NCBI RefSeq assembly: GCF_000429345.1
Contig: NZ_AUBR01000028.1
Coordinates: 1 to 43,018 of the forward strand
DNA from: Desulfovirgula thermocuniculi DSM 16036
GTDB lineage: Bacteria; Bacillota; Desulfotomaculia; Desulfotomaculales; Desulfovirgulaceae
Direction of reading: 5' to 3'
Length of the DNA: 43,018 nucleotides
Part shown: in pieces, positions 8,274 through 16,602 of the stretch
Position numbering within the stretch: position 1 is the first letter of the stretch
Layout of the letters: every line of letters starts with the position of its first letter
Notes under the pieces: model-generated
What the model saw: the letters and a program-made list of their open reading frames with translations, nothing else
What the model was told of the DNA's origin: nothing
The model's database searches: none
Translations under genes and position numbers: made by a program

Positions 8274-10423
8274 TTACTTTCCCTCCTCAACACTACCATG
8301 GCATCTGCCGCCTTGACACCCCTGCCCTGCGGGTAGACCATCAGGGGGTTAATGTCCAGCTCTTCCAGGCAATCTCCAAGCTCCAAGGCCAGGTGAGATA
8401 CCCTCACAATTGTTTCTGCAAGGGCTTCCATATCGGCCGGCGGGGCACCCCTCGCACCTTTCAGTAACTGGAATCCTTTTGTTTCCCCGATCATCTCCAG
8501 GGCGTCTTCGCGGCTGAGGGGGGCCACCCGGAAAGAGACGTCTTTAAACACCTCCACGAAGATCCCGCCCAGGCCAAACATGACTGCCGGGCCAAAGGCC
8601 GGATCCCTGGTCACGCCGACAATAACTTCTATGCCCGGGGGCAGCATCTCCTGCACCAGCACCCCGTTAATGCGGGCACCGGGCTTATAATTCCTGGCAT
8701 TGCGCAGGATCTCTTCGTATGCTTCCGCCACTTCCCCCTCCGAGCGCAGGTTCAAGCGCAGGGCTCCGGCTTCCGTTTTATGGGGGATGTCCGGCGAGTC
8801 CACCTTGAGGGCCACCGGGTACCCTATCCGCGCGGCCAGGCTTACGGCCTCCTCTTTTCCGGTGGCCAGGGCCTCCCTGGTGACGGGGATGCCGAAGCCG
8901 GCCAGGAGGGCTTTGGAGCGGGCTTCACCCAGGGGGCCCGCGAGGTGGCCTAGCTCTGCTATCCGGCATTTTCCGTCAGGTACGGGGGCCGGGCTTTTTT
9001 CTTTTCTTCCTTCGCGTTTTCGAAGGAAATCCGCGTAGTCGGCGAGGTGGGCTATGGCCCGCACGGCCTGGAAGATATCGGGGATCACGGGGATCCCCGC
9101 CTGGCGCAGCATTTTTACGCCCTCCCCCTCGGCCATTCCCGGTAAAATCCAGGGGGATACCACTATGGTTTTGTCCGTGGAGCGGTAAATTTCCATGCAC
9201 CTGCGGGCCACCTCTACCCCGTACGGTTCCCGAAGGTCGAAGTTGCCCAGCACGATGTCCACTTTTTCGTCTTCCACGAGGACCTTCAGGGAGTCAAGGA
9301 GTATCTCCGGGTTGGTTATGTACTGGGCGGTCAGATCCACCGGGTTCTGCGCAGAGGCAAAAGATGGCAGGATAGTCCTCATTTTTGCTATGGTGCTTTC
9401 GCCCAGCCGGGGCACGCTTAGGCCGAGCCCTTCGCACATGTCGGCCAGGACCACCCCGGCGCCACCGGAGGTGGTCACGAGGGCGATATTCCTTCCCTTT
9501 GGCAACCTGCCGGCGGTAACGAGGGGTACGAAGGCAATCAATTCTTCCGGCCTTTCAATGCGGATGATGCCCGTCTGCTTAAAAAAGCCGCTGTACAGGC
9601 GGTCTTCCCCTGCCAGGGAGCCGGTGTGGGAGGCGGCAGCCCTGGCCCCGGCAGAAGTGCGCCCGGCCTTCATGATCAGGATGGGTTTTTTCGCTTCCGC
9701 CGCCTCCTCGGCGACCCGCCTCAACTTCCACCCATCCTTGGCACCTTCGAGGTAGCCCCCGATCACCCTGATGGACCGGTCGTGAACCATGTACCTGAGG
9801 AAATCGGCAAATTCCAGGTCGGCCTCATTGCCCACGCTGACGAAGTATTTCAGCCCCACGCCGCCTGCCAGCGCCTGCGCGTAGATCAGCGCGCCAAAGG
9901 CCCCGCTCTGCGTGACGAAGCCCACCGTTTTGGGCCCTTCTCCAGGAGGGTCGGCGAGGTCCACAATAAAGGCAAAGGAGGCCATAACATTGCTCTCAGT
10001 GTTGACAATACCCAGGCAGTTCGGGCCGCATACGCGCATGCCCGTTCTCCTGGCAAGTGCGGTAATTTGTGCTTGCCACAATTTTCCTTCGGGGCCTGTT
10101 TCCGCAAAGCCGGAGCTAAAGATTATGGCCGCCCTGACCCCCTTTTGGGCGCACCGCTCGAGGGTGTTGTAAACCTGCGCGGCGGGCACGCTGACCACGG
10201 CCAGGTCCACTTCGCCGGGAATGTCCGTTACCGAGGGGTAGCAAGGAAGACCAAAGATGGTCGCGTGCCTGGGATTAACGGGGTAAACCCGGCCGGCATA
10301 ACCTTTGTTGACTAAGGCCCGCAGCGCTCTCCCGCCGGGCTTTTCGGGGTCGCTTGAGGCGCCTATAACGGCTATGGAGCCGGGGGCAAAAAAGGGCTTC
10401 AGGGCAGTTGTTACTTCCTCCAC
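8264..10423 (-). CDS. ADP-forming acyl-CoA synthetase, fused alpha-beta form
   Basis: A 719-residue protein with a CoA-binding Rossmann domain (IAVIGASSDPEKPGG near residue 17), a succinyl-CoA-ligase-like domain with the phospho-histidine loop ARAAASHTGSLAGEDR, a short linker, and a C-terminal ATP-grasp domain (YPVALKVDSPDIPHKTEAGA). Enzymes of this type interconvert acyl-CoA plus ADP and phosphate with the free acid plus ATP. Here the enzyme can either activate the imported acid or conserve energy from the product acyl-CoA. It starts with GTG at 10423, nine bases after GAGGAG. It is the second gene of the operon, directly after the transporter. Confidence 0.9.
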   Translation of the reverse strand: MEEVTTALKPFFAPGSIAVIGASSDPEKPGGRALRALVNKGYAGRVYPVNPRHATIFGLPCYPSVTDIPGEVDLAVVSVPAAQVYNTLERCAQKGVRAAIIFSSGFAETGPEGKLWQAQITALARRTGMRVCGPNCLGIVNTESNVMASFAFIVDLADPPGEGPKTVGFVTQSGAFGALIYAQALAGGVGLKYFVSVGNEADLEFADFLRYMVHDRSIRVIGGYLEGAKDGWKLRRVAEEAAEAKKPILIMKAGRTSAGARAAASHTGSLAGEDRLYSGFFKQTGIIRIERPEELIAFVPLVTAGRLPKGRNIALVTTSGGAGVVLADMCEGLGLSVPRLGESTIAKMRTILPSFASAQNPVDLTAQYITNPEILLDSLKVLVEDEKVDIVLGNFDLREPYGVEVARRCMEIYRSTDKTIVVSPWILPGMAEGEGVKMLRQAGIPVIPDIFQAVRAIAHLADYADFLRKREGRKEKSPAPVPDGKCRIAELGHLAGPLGEARSKALLAGFGIPVTREALATGKEEAVSLAARIGYPVALKVDSPDIPHKTEAGALRLNLRSEGEVAEAYEEILRNARNYKPGARINGVLVQEMLPPGIEVIVGVTRDPAFGPAVMFGLGGIFVEVFKDVSFRVAPLSREDALEMIGETKGFQLLKGARGAPPADMEALAETIVRVSHLALELGDCLEELDINPLMVYPQGRGVKAADAMVVLRRESKWS

Positions 10424-10436
10424 GTCACTTCACTCC

Positions 10437-11741
10437 TCAAATGATTTCTTGCCGGTGCGTAGTAATCTTGTGGTAGATGTTATTGGCACAGGTTTCTTTA
10501 ATAAAAGCTGCGGCCAGAAGGCCCAGGGCGGCGGCAAGGGCAAAGAGGGAGAAAACCGTCCTGAAAGCGCTTAAAGGGTATAAAGGAACGCCGTTTTGTA
10601 AAGTTCCCTGCCACCCCCTGTCCAGGAGGTGGCCGCTCAGCGGCTGCAGAAAGGCCACCCCCATCATGCCGCCGCCGTTTACCGTTCCGGTGGCAATCCC
10701 GGTGACTGCGGGATGGTTCACTTCCTTTGCGCACGACCAGGCGAGCACTATGGAATTGGAGGAAAAGCCCAGAACAAATAAAAGGCCGTAGAGTGCTTCC
10801 CGCGGTGGCTTGCTCCCGCCCCAGAGCAGGAATACCAGCCAGGTGCAAAAGTAAAGGGCGCTCAGAACAAGATAGGGGCTTTTGCGTTTTTTGAGAACCT
10901 TATCCGAGAGGTAACCAACAAGTGGTGCGGAGATGGTGCTCCCGGCCGTTAAGGCCAGGAGAATCGAAGCCGCCTGTTCTCGCGGGAGGGCGTGTACCTG
11001 CATCAGGTAAGGCATGGAGATAACGCCCGTGAACGCGGCAGTAGGCCCGAAAGTAAGCATCATGGCAAAAAACGGGGGCCAAGTGTACCTGTTGGCCAAG
11101 GTAAGCTTGAGGGCCCTGGAAATCCTCATCCCCGCGGTTGCGGCTTCCCCGGAAGAAGTCCCCCCCGAAGAGAGGTCTGCTTCCAAGGGGCGGTTCCTGA
11201 TCAGCAACCAGGAGAGCACGGCCACAAAAAAGCTGCCCAACCCGATGAGTTCAAAGGAGACACGCCACCCGCATCTTTCTACCAGGCGGGCAAGTGGGTA
11301 GGTGGCAGCCATCGCACCGAGGCTGCCTATGATAGTAATTACTCCCGACAGGGTGGCAAACTCGCGCGCGCTGTACCAGCAGGCAACCAGCCTTAGGGTG
11401 CTGATGAAAATCACCGAGCATCCCAGGCCTATGAGGAACCTGCTTAAAAAGAGCTCCTGGAGGTTACCGGATTGGCCAAGCAACACAGAGCCAAACCCGG
11501 CCAGGACGGTCCCGGCGGTTACCGTTGCCCTGGGCCCCAGGTAGTCCGCCAGCACCCCCGAGGGAACCTGCATGGCGGCGTAGATGAAAAAGTAGGTGGC
11601 CACCAGGTAGCCGAAAACGGTGCTGGTGATGGCAAACTCCCTCATTATCTGGTCGGCGGCTATGATAGGGGCGCTGCGGTGGCTAACGGCCAGAAAGAAG
11701 GCCAGGCCCGCTACGGAGAATATCAGGTGCCTTCTCATCAT
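10437..11741 (-). CDS. Major facilitator superfamily transporter
   Basis: About 434 residues with roughly twelve hydrophobic segments. The loop 2-3 motif is DYLGPRATVTAG, and FLIGLGCSVIFIS lies in helix 4, as in MFS carriers of organic acids. It opens the long AbfD operon, so it probably imports the pathway substrate (a hydroxy- or short-chain carboxylate, inferred). The start is taken as ATG 11741 (GTG 11744 just before it). The reading frame extends to a TTG at 11786, but that overlaps the -12 element of the promoter and so cannot be in the transcript. Confidence 0.85.
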   Translation of the reverse strand: MMRRHLIFSVAGLAFFLAVSHRSAPIIAADQIMREFAITSTVFGYLVATYFFIYAAMQVPSGVLADYLGPRATVTAGTVLAGFGSVLLGQSGNLQELFLSRFLIGLGCSVIFISTLRLVACWYSAREFATLSGVITIIGSLGAMAATYPLARLVERCGWRVSFELIGLGSFFVAVLSWLLIRNRPLEADLSSGGTSSGEAATAGMRISRALKLTLANRYTWPPFFAMMLTFGPTAAFTGVISMPYLMQVHALPREQAASILLALTAGSTISAPLVGYLSDKVLKKRKSPYLVLSALYFCTWLVFLLWGGSKPPREALYGLLFVLGFSSNSIVLAWSCAKEVNHPAVTGIATGTVNGGGMMGVAFLQPLSGHLLDRGWQGTLQNGVPLYPLSAFRTVFSLFALAAALGLLAAAFIKETCANNIYHKITTHRQEII

Positions 11742-11781
11742 CACTATCTCTCTGCCGGCGGCATTTTTGCTCCATAACGCG

Positions 11782-11797
11782 AGCAAAAATTATGCCT
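11782..11797 (-). promoter_or_regulatory. Sigma-54 promoter for the MFS-abfD operon
   Basis: On the minus strand the sequence is AGGCATAATTTTTGCT: GGCAT-N5-TTGC with correct spacing and one departure from GGCAC. The same GGCAT variant precedes the ech1 and hbd2 genes. The expected transcript start near 11771 leaves a leader of about 30 bases. Confidence 0.7.
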
Positions 11798-11867
11798 TAT
11801 TCCAGTTGCCTGGATTCTTTGAGGGGCCTGGAGGGTCTTGCGGGGCGGGTGGGGGTTGCGTTAAGCA

Positions 11868-11885
11868 TTTAAACCGCGGTGTTAA
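11868..11885. promoter_or_regulatory. Type B inverted-repeat activator site
   Basis: TTTAAACCGCGGTGTTAA, almost identical to the site at 28313-28330. It sits between the divergent sigma-54 promoters of the MFS operon and abfD2, where one bound activator could serve both. Confidence 0.6.
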
Positions 11886-11906
11886 GAATGTGAACGGGCA
11901 TGTTTC

Positions 11907-11922
11907 TGGCACGCATATTGCG
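11907..11922 (+). promoter_or_regulatory. Sigma-54 promoter for abfD2-hbd-thiolase
   Basis: TGGCACGCATATTGCG is a full match to TGGCAC-N5-TTGC. It is 42 bases upstream of the abfD2 ATG. Confidence 0.9.
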
Positions 11923-11963
11923 TTAGAGGGCGGGCCAAAAGCGCGCTAAGAGGGGGAGGCAGG

Positions 11964-13391
11964 ATGCGGACGGCAGAGGAGTACAGGGCGAAGCTCCGCT
12001 CCATGCGCAAAAATGTTTATATTGACGGCAAGCTGGTGGAAAGGGACGACCCGCAGTTAATCCCGGGCATAAACGTTATTGCCGAGACGTTTAATTTCGC
12101 CCACGACCCTGCGTACGCGGAGTTGATGACGGCCAGGTCCCACCTCACCGGCAAGACCATCAACCGTTTCACCCACATCCACCAGAGCGTGGAAGACCTG
12201 CTGAAGAAGCAGGAGATGACGCGCGTTTTGTGCCAGCACGTGGGCGGGTGCATCCAGCGCTGCATGGGTGTTGACGCTTTAAACGCCCTTTCCGTGGTCA
12301 CAAAGGAATGTGACCTGGCCATGGGCACCAGCTACCACGAGCGCTTCTTAAGGTACCTGGAGTATTTCCAGGAGAACGACCTGGTGGGCAACTGCGCGCA
12401 GACCGACGTGAAGGGGGACCGCATGAAGCGCCCCCACGAGCAGGCGGACCCAGACCTGTACGTGCGGGTGGTGGAAAGGCGCAGCGACGGCATTGTGGTG
12501 CGCGGGGCCAAGGCCCACAACACTATAGCCCCCTATGCCGAGGAAATCATCGTGCTGCCCACCCGCCACATGACGGAGAAGGACGCCGACTGGGCGGTGG
12601 CCTTTGCCGTGCCCGCGGATGCCGAGGGGGTGTACCTGATCTGCCGGGCCACCGCCCCCAGGCCCAGGAAAGAGCTGAAGGCACCCATTGCCGAGTACGG
12701 CGGCGCCGATTCCCTGACCGTGTTTGACAACGTCTTTGTGCCGTGGGAGCGCGTTTTTCTCTGCGGCGAAACGAAGTTTGCCGGACGGCTGGCCCTGATG
12801 TTTGCCAACTATCACCGGCACAGTTACACCGGGTGCAAGCCGGCCATGACGGACATCATCATGGGAGCCGCCGCCTTGGTTGCCGAGTACAACGGCATTG
12901 AAAAGGCCTCCCATGTACGCGACAAGCTGGCCGAGCTGGTGGCCATTGCCGAGCTGGTTTACGGCACCGGCATAGCCTCCGCGGTGAAGGCGTACCGGGC
13001 AGCCTCCGGCACGTACGTACCCGACTTCGTCTACACCAACGTGGCGCGCTACCACGCCGGCGTGAACGTCTACCGCGAATATGAGATCCTGGCCGACCTT
13101 GCCGGCGGCTTGCCGGCAACCCTGCCCCCGGAGGGAGACTTCCTGAATCCCGTCACCAGGGGGTTCCTGGAGAAATACATCATGCGCAACCCGGCCATCA
13201 GCGCGGAAAACCAGCACCGCTGCTTCCGCATGCTCAGCGACCTGCTTTGCTCGGCCCACGCCGGCGTGAAGCAGGTGGCCGGCGTGCACGGGGGTGGCTC
13301 GCCCATCATGGAGAAAATCTCCATTATGGGCTCCTACGACATGGAGGCCAAGAAGAAGATAGCCAAGCGCCTGGCGGGAATCCAGGATTAA
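11964..13391 (+). CDS. Diverged 4-hydroxybutyryl-CoA dehydratase family protein
   Basis: A 475-residue paralogue of AbfD. It keeps the Fe-S ligands (Cys96 and Cys100 in GGCIQRC, His284 and Cys291 in HRHSYTGCK) plus Tyr288 and Lys292. It lacks other key residues. Glu257 is Asp249 (GGADSL), the HQTG substrate loop reads HNTIAP (185-190), and the catalytic Glu455 position is Ala439 in VAGVHGGGSP. The protein should still bind a [4Fe-4S] cluster and FAD but probably acts on a different acyl-CoA or does only part of the reaction. It heads an operon with a 3-hydroxyacyl-CoA dehydrogenase and a thiolase. The ATG at 11964 follows GGGGGAGG. Confidence 0.8.
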   Translation: MRTAEEYRAKLRSMRKNVYIDGKLVERDDPQLIPGINVIAETFNFAHDPAYAELMTARSHLTGKTINRFTHIHQSVEDLLKKQEMTRVLCQHVGGCIQRCMGVDALNALSVVTKECDLAMGTSYHERFLRYLEYFQENDLVGNCAQTDVKGDRMKRPHEQADPDLYVRVVERRSDGIVVRGAKAHNTIAPYAEEIIVLPTRHMTEKDADWAVAFAVPADAEGVYLICRATAPRPRKELKAPIAEYGGADSLTVFDNVFVPWERVFLCGETKFAGRLALMFANYHRHSYTGCKPAMTDIIMGAAALVAEYNGIEKASHVRDKLAELVAIAELVYGTGIASAVKAYRAASGTYVPDFVYTNVARYHAGVNVYREYEILADLAGGLPATLPPEGDFLNPVTRGFLEKYIMRNPAISAENQHRCFRMLSDLLCSAHAGVKQVAGVHGGGSPIMEKISIMGSYDMEAKKKIAKRLAGIQD

Positions 13392-13419
13392 AAAATACCG
13401 GCAAAGGAGGAGGATTTGG

Positions 13420-14295
13420 ATGCCAGTACACGGGATCAAGAACGTTTGCGTGGTGGGTGCCGGCAACATGGGGCACCAGATAGCCCTCTGCTTTGCCATT
13501 GCCGGATACCAAGTCAAGTGCACCGACATCAACCCGGAGGTCCTGAAGAAGGCGGAGGAGTTTGCCGACAGGTACCTGCCCGAGCGGGTGGCCAAGGGCA
13601 AGATGAGTGAGGAGGTTGCCAGGCAAGCCAGGGCCAACCTCAGCTTTACCCTGGATTTAAAGGAAGCTGCCGCGGACGCCGACGTGGTGGTGGAGGCCAT
13701 CATTGAAAAGCTGGATGCCAAGCGGGAGCTTTTTGCCCGGCTGGACGAAATATGCCCTCCCCACACCATCCTGGCCACCAACAGCTCTTTCATTGTCAGC
13801 TCCAAGATCGCCACGGCTACCAGGCGGCCGGAGAAGGTTTGCAACATGCACTTCTTTAACCCCGCCCTGGTCATGAAGTTGGTGGAGGTAGTTAAAGGGC
13901 CGCACACCGCGCAAGAGACGGCGCAAATAATCCTCGACCTGGCCAGGGACATCGGTAAGGTCCCGGTGCTGCTGCAAAAGGAAATTTACGGCTTTCTCGT
14001 CAACCGCATCCTGTCGGCCATCACCCACGAGGCCCTGTACCTTTACGACATGGGCATAGCTTCCCACGAGGACATTGACCGGGCGGTGGAGCTGGCCCTC
14101 GGCCACCCCATGGGTCCCTTCCGCCTGATGGACCTGACGGGAATCGACCTCTCTTACTACATTGCCATGGAGCGCTACCGGGAGACCGGTGACCCTGCCC
14201 ACAAGCCCTCCCCGGTCATCGTGGAGAAGTTTGTGAAGAAGGAGTGGGGCCGAAAGACCGGCAAGGGCTTCTACGATTACAGCGACGCCAAGTAG
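13420..14295 (+). CDS. hbd: 3-hydroxyacyl-CoA (3-hydroxybutyryl-CoA) dehydrogenase 1
   Basis: A 291-residue single-domain-pair dehydrogenase. The NAD-binding GAGNMGHQ is near residue 14, the catalytic-His region is VCNMHFFNPALVMKLVEVV, and the C-terminal domain has GHPMGPFRLMDLTG. Length and motifs fit clostridial Hbd, which oxidises (S)-3-hydroxybutyryl-CoA to acetoacetyl-CoA. The ATG at 13420 follows AGGAGGAGG. It lies 28 bases after abfD2. A close paralogue lies at 36534-37397. Confidence 0.92.
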   Translation: MPVHGIKNVCVVGAGNMGHQIALCFAIAGYQVKCTDINPEVLKKAEEFADRYLPERVAKGKMSEEVARQARANLSFTLDLKEAAADADVVVEAIIEKLDAKRELFARLDEICPPHTILATNSSFIVSSKIATATRRPEKVCNMHFFNPALVMKLVEVVKGPHTAQETAQIILDLARDIGKVPVLLQKEIYGFLVNRILSAITHEALYLYDMGIASHEDIDRAVELALGHPMGPFRLMDLTGIDLSYYIAMERYRETGDPAHKPSPVIVEKFVKKEWGRKTGKGFYDYSDAK

Positions 14296-14315
14296 CGGGA
14301 AAGGAGAAGTTGGGA

Positions 14316-15494
14316 ATGCGGGAAGCGGTAATTGTGGGGGCGGTCAGAACGCCCATCGCGCGGGAAAACAGCGCCTTGAGGGACGTGCCGCCGGAGACCC
14401 TGGCCGCCATCGTGATGAAGGAGGTGGTGGCCAGGAGCGGCCTGCAAAATCCCGGGCTGATTGACGAGGTCATCTTTGGACACTGCCTGGGCGCTCCCGG
14501 GTGCATTGGCCGCATGGCCTTGTTAAAGGCCGGCCTGCCCATGGAGATACCCGCCATTACCATTGACCGCCAGTGCGGTTCAGGGTCGACGGCCGTAAAC
14601 CTGGCTGCCGCGCACATCTGGGCCGGCGTGGGGGACCTGTACCTGGTGGGCGGCGTGGAGAGCATGACCCGCCAGCCTTACCTGCTGGAAAAACCCCTCT
14701 CCTTCCAGCGCTTTCCACCCAGCTGGATACCACGCCGGCCCCTCTCCCCCCCGGAGATCGGCGACCCGCCCATGGGTATCACGGCGGAAAATGTGGCCGA
14801 GCGCTTCCACGTTTCCCGGGAAGAGCAGGACGAATTTGCCTACTTGAGCCAAATCAAGGCGGCCAGGGCCATCAGGGAGGGGAGGTTTAAAGAGCAGATT
14901 GTGCCTGTAATCATACCGCAAAAAAAGGGCGACCCGGTGGTATTTGAGGTAGATGAGCACCCGCGCCCCAACACCACGGTGGAGGTCCTGGCCACGCTTC
15001 CCCCTGTCTTCAAGCCGGGCGGTACCGTGACCGCCGGAAACTCTTCGGGGATCAACGACGGCGCGGCGGCCCTTTTGGTGGCCTCGCGGGAGAAAGCGGA
15101 AGAGCTCGGCCTGCGGCCCCTGGCCGCCATCCGGGCCTTTGCCTCGGCAGGCGTGGACCCCAACATCATGGGCATGGGGCCCGTGCCGGCCACCCGCAAG
15201 GCCCTGGCCAGGGCGGGCCTGACGATCGAGCAAATGGACGTCATCGAGCTAAACGAAGCCTTTGCCTCCCAGGCCATTGCCTGCTGCCGCGAGCTGGGCA
15301 TTGACTGGCGGGACCAGGAAAAATTCAACCCCAACGGCGGGGCCATTGCCCTCGGTCACCCCATAGCGGCCACCCTGGCCATCCTGGTGGTCAAGGCGGT
15401 GTACGAGCTGCACCGCAGAGGCGGCCGGTATGCGCTGATCACCGCCTGCTGCGGCGGCGGGCAGGGCGTGGCCACAATTATAGAAAGGTGCTGA
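14316..15494 (+). CDS. Acetyl-CoA acetyltransferase (thiolase) 1
   Basis: A 392-residue thiolase. The acyl-accepting Cys87 lies in DRQCGSGSTAV, LNEAFASQA and GGAIALGHPIAAT supply the active-site Asn and His, and the second Cys is in ITACCGGGQG near the C-terminus. It probably cleaves acetoacetyl-CoA to two acetyl-CoA. The ATG at 14316 follows AAGGAGA; a longer frame overlaps hbd and lacks support. It is the last gene of the abfD2 operon and the only complete biosynthetic/degradative-type thiolase in the window (the other is SCP2-type). Confidence 0.9.
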   Translation: MREAVIVGAVRTPIARENSALRDVPPETLAAIVMKEVVARSGLQNPGLIDEVIFGHCLGAPGCIGRMALLKAGLPMEIPAITIDRQCGSGSTAVNLAAAHIWAGVGDLYLVGGVESMTRQPYLLEKPLSFQRFPPSWIPRRPLSPPEIGDPPMGITAENVAERFHVSREEQDEFAYLSQIKAARAIREGRFKEQIVPVIIPQKKGDPVVFEVDEHPRPNTTVEVLATLPPVFKPGGTVTAGNSSGINDGAAALLVASREKAEELGLRPLAAIRAFASAGVDPNIMGMGPVPATRKALARAGLTIEQMDVIELNEAFASQAIACCRELGIDWRDQEKFNPNGGAIALGHPIAATLAILVVKAVYELHRRGGRYALITACCGGGQGVATIIERC

Positions 15495-15562
15495 GGATTG
15501 ATGCTGTAATGTGTGCTGTTTCTCCCCTCCTCTCCCCTTTTTATTTCTTTTTGCCGGTATTA

Positions 15563-15600
15563 TGTTACAATATGAAACACTGTGGCTTTATTATGAAACA
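15563..15600. promoter_or_regulatory. Type A activator site upstream of the liv operon
   Basis: TGTTACAATATGAAACA (15563-15579) is followed by a half-site TTTATTATGAAACA ending near 15600. The pair lies about 85-120 bases before the liv sigma-54 promoter. The rest of the 243-base gap between the thiolase and livH is AT-rich with a pyrimidine run (15519-15551) and no gene. Confidence 0.7.
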
Positions 15601-15682
15601 CGTGGCGTGAAAATTCCGAAGCTTGCCCGATAAACAAATAAACAGAAAATATGCTTTACTCTGAATAGAATAAAACCACAAG

Positions 15683-15698
15683 GGGCACAGTTTTTGCA
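15683..15698 (+). promoter_or_regulatory. Sigma-54 promoter for the liv operon
   Basis: GGGCACAGTTTTTGCA matches GGCAC-N5-TTGCA. It is 40 bases before the livH ATG, with a type A site at normal enhancer distance. Confidence 0.85.
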
Positions 15699-15737
15699 CA
15701 TTCATCAGGTCATCCGCGAGAGGTGTTGAGGAAAAAC

Positions 15738-16601
15738 ATGGATGTCTTCCTGCAGCAGGTTTTTAACGGCATTATGCTGGGGAGCACCTACGCGGTGGTG
15801 GCGGCAGGGCTTACCCTTGTTTTTGGCATCCTCCACGTTCCCAATTTTGCCCACGGTCACTTCTACATGATCGGGGCGTACGTGACCTTCTTCCTCGTTA
15901 CCTCTTGGAAGCTCGGTTTCTGGCCGGCGGTACTGCTGTCCTGTCTTGTGCTGGCCTTGTTGGGGGTGGTGGTGGAGAGGCTGGCTTTCCGGCCCATGCG
16001 GGGCCAGCCCCAGGTCAACGCCTTTATTTCCGCCATCGGCGTGCTGATGTTTTTAGAGGCCTTGGTGACGCTCGTTTGGGGCCCGGAAGGTCACCGCATA
16101 CCCAATCCTTACCCCGCCACGGTCAACCTGTGGGGGCTGGTGACCACCCAGCAGAGGCTGTTGGTAATTGTCACCGCCGCGCTCCTCATTTTCCTCCTCA
16201 ACCTTTTCATCAAGAAGACCCTCCTGGGAGCGACCATTGAGGCGGTGGCCCAGAACCGTGAGGGAGCCATGCTGGTAGGGATTAACGTTGACCGCGTTTC
16301 CTCCATTACCTTTGCCCTCTCTGCCGCCACGGCGGCCATAGCGGCTTCTGTGGTGGCCCCTATATTTATCATCACGCCCACCATGGGCGCCCTCGTGGGC
16401 ATGAAGGCCTTCATCATCGTCATTTTGGGCGGGCTGGGCAACATACCCGGCGCCATTTGGGGAGGGTACATCCTGGGGCTCGTGGAAGCGCTGGGCGGCG
16501 GCTACATTTCGGCAGACTACAAGGACGTCTTTGCTTTCGGGCTTCTCATTCTCGTACTTGCACTGAGGCCTGCCGGCCTGTTTGGAAAGGAGAGCAGCTA
16601 G
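15738..16601 (+). CDS. livH: Branched-chain-type ABC transporter permease LivH
   Basis: A 287-residue hydrophobic permease of the BPD_transp_2 family. The N-terminus MDVFLQQVFNGIMLGSTYAV and the FGILHVPNFAHGHFYMIGAY segment are typical of LivH, and a late GLGNIPGAIWGG is the cytoplasmic coupling region. The start is ATG 15738 with GAGG upstream; a GTG at 15723 is in frame. It is the first gene of a five-gene importer operon. The Liv family also carries amides, urea and organic acids, so the name does not prove an amino-acid substrate. Confidence 0.88.
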   Translation: MDVFLQQVFNGIMLGSTYAVVAAGLTLVFGILHVPNFAHGHFYMIGAYVTFFLVTSWKLGFWPAVLLSCLVLALLGVVVERLAFRPMRGQPQVNAFISAIGVLMFLEALVTLVWGPEGHRIPNPYPATVNLWGLVTTQQRLLVIVTAALLIFLLNLFIKKTLLGATIEAVAQNREGAMLVGINVDRVSSITFALSAATAAIAASVVAPIFIITPTMGALVGMKAFIIVILGGLGNIPGAIWGGYILGLVEALGGGYISADYKDVFAFGLLILVLALRPAGLFGKESS

Positions 16602-16602
16602 T

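Noticed and set aside
11742-11786. Upstream extension of the MFS gene to a TTG at 11786
   Set aside because: The extension overlaps the -12 element of the sigma-54 promoter, so it would not be transcribed.
12348-13952. Long minus-strand frame (534 codons) across abfD2 and hbd1
   Set aside because: It crosses two clear genes on the plus strand, has no recognisable domain or ribosome site, and its composition is that of a codon-position shadow.
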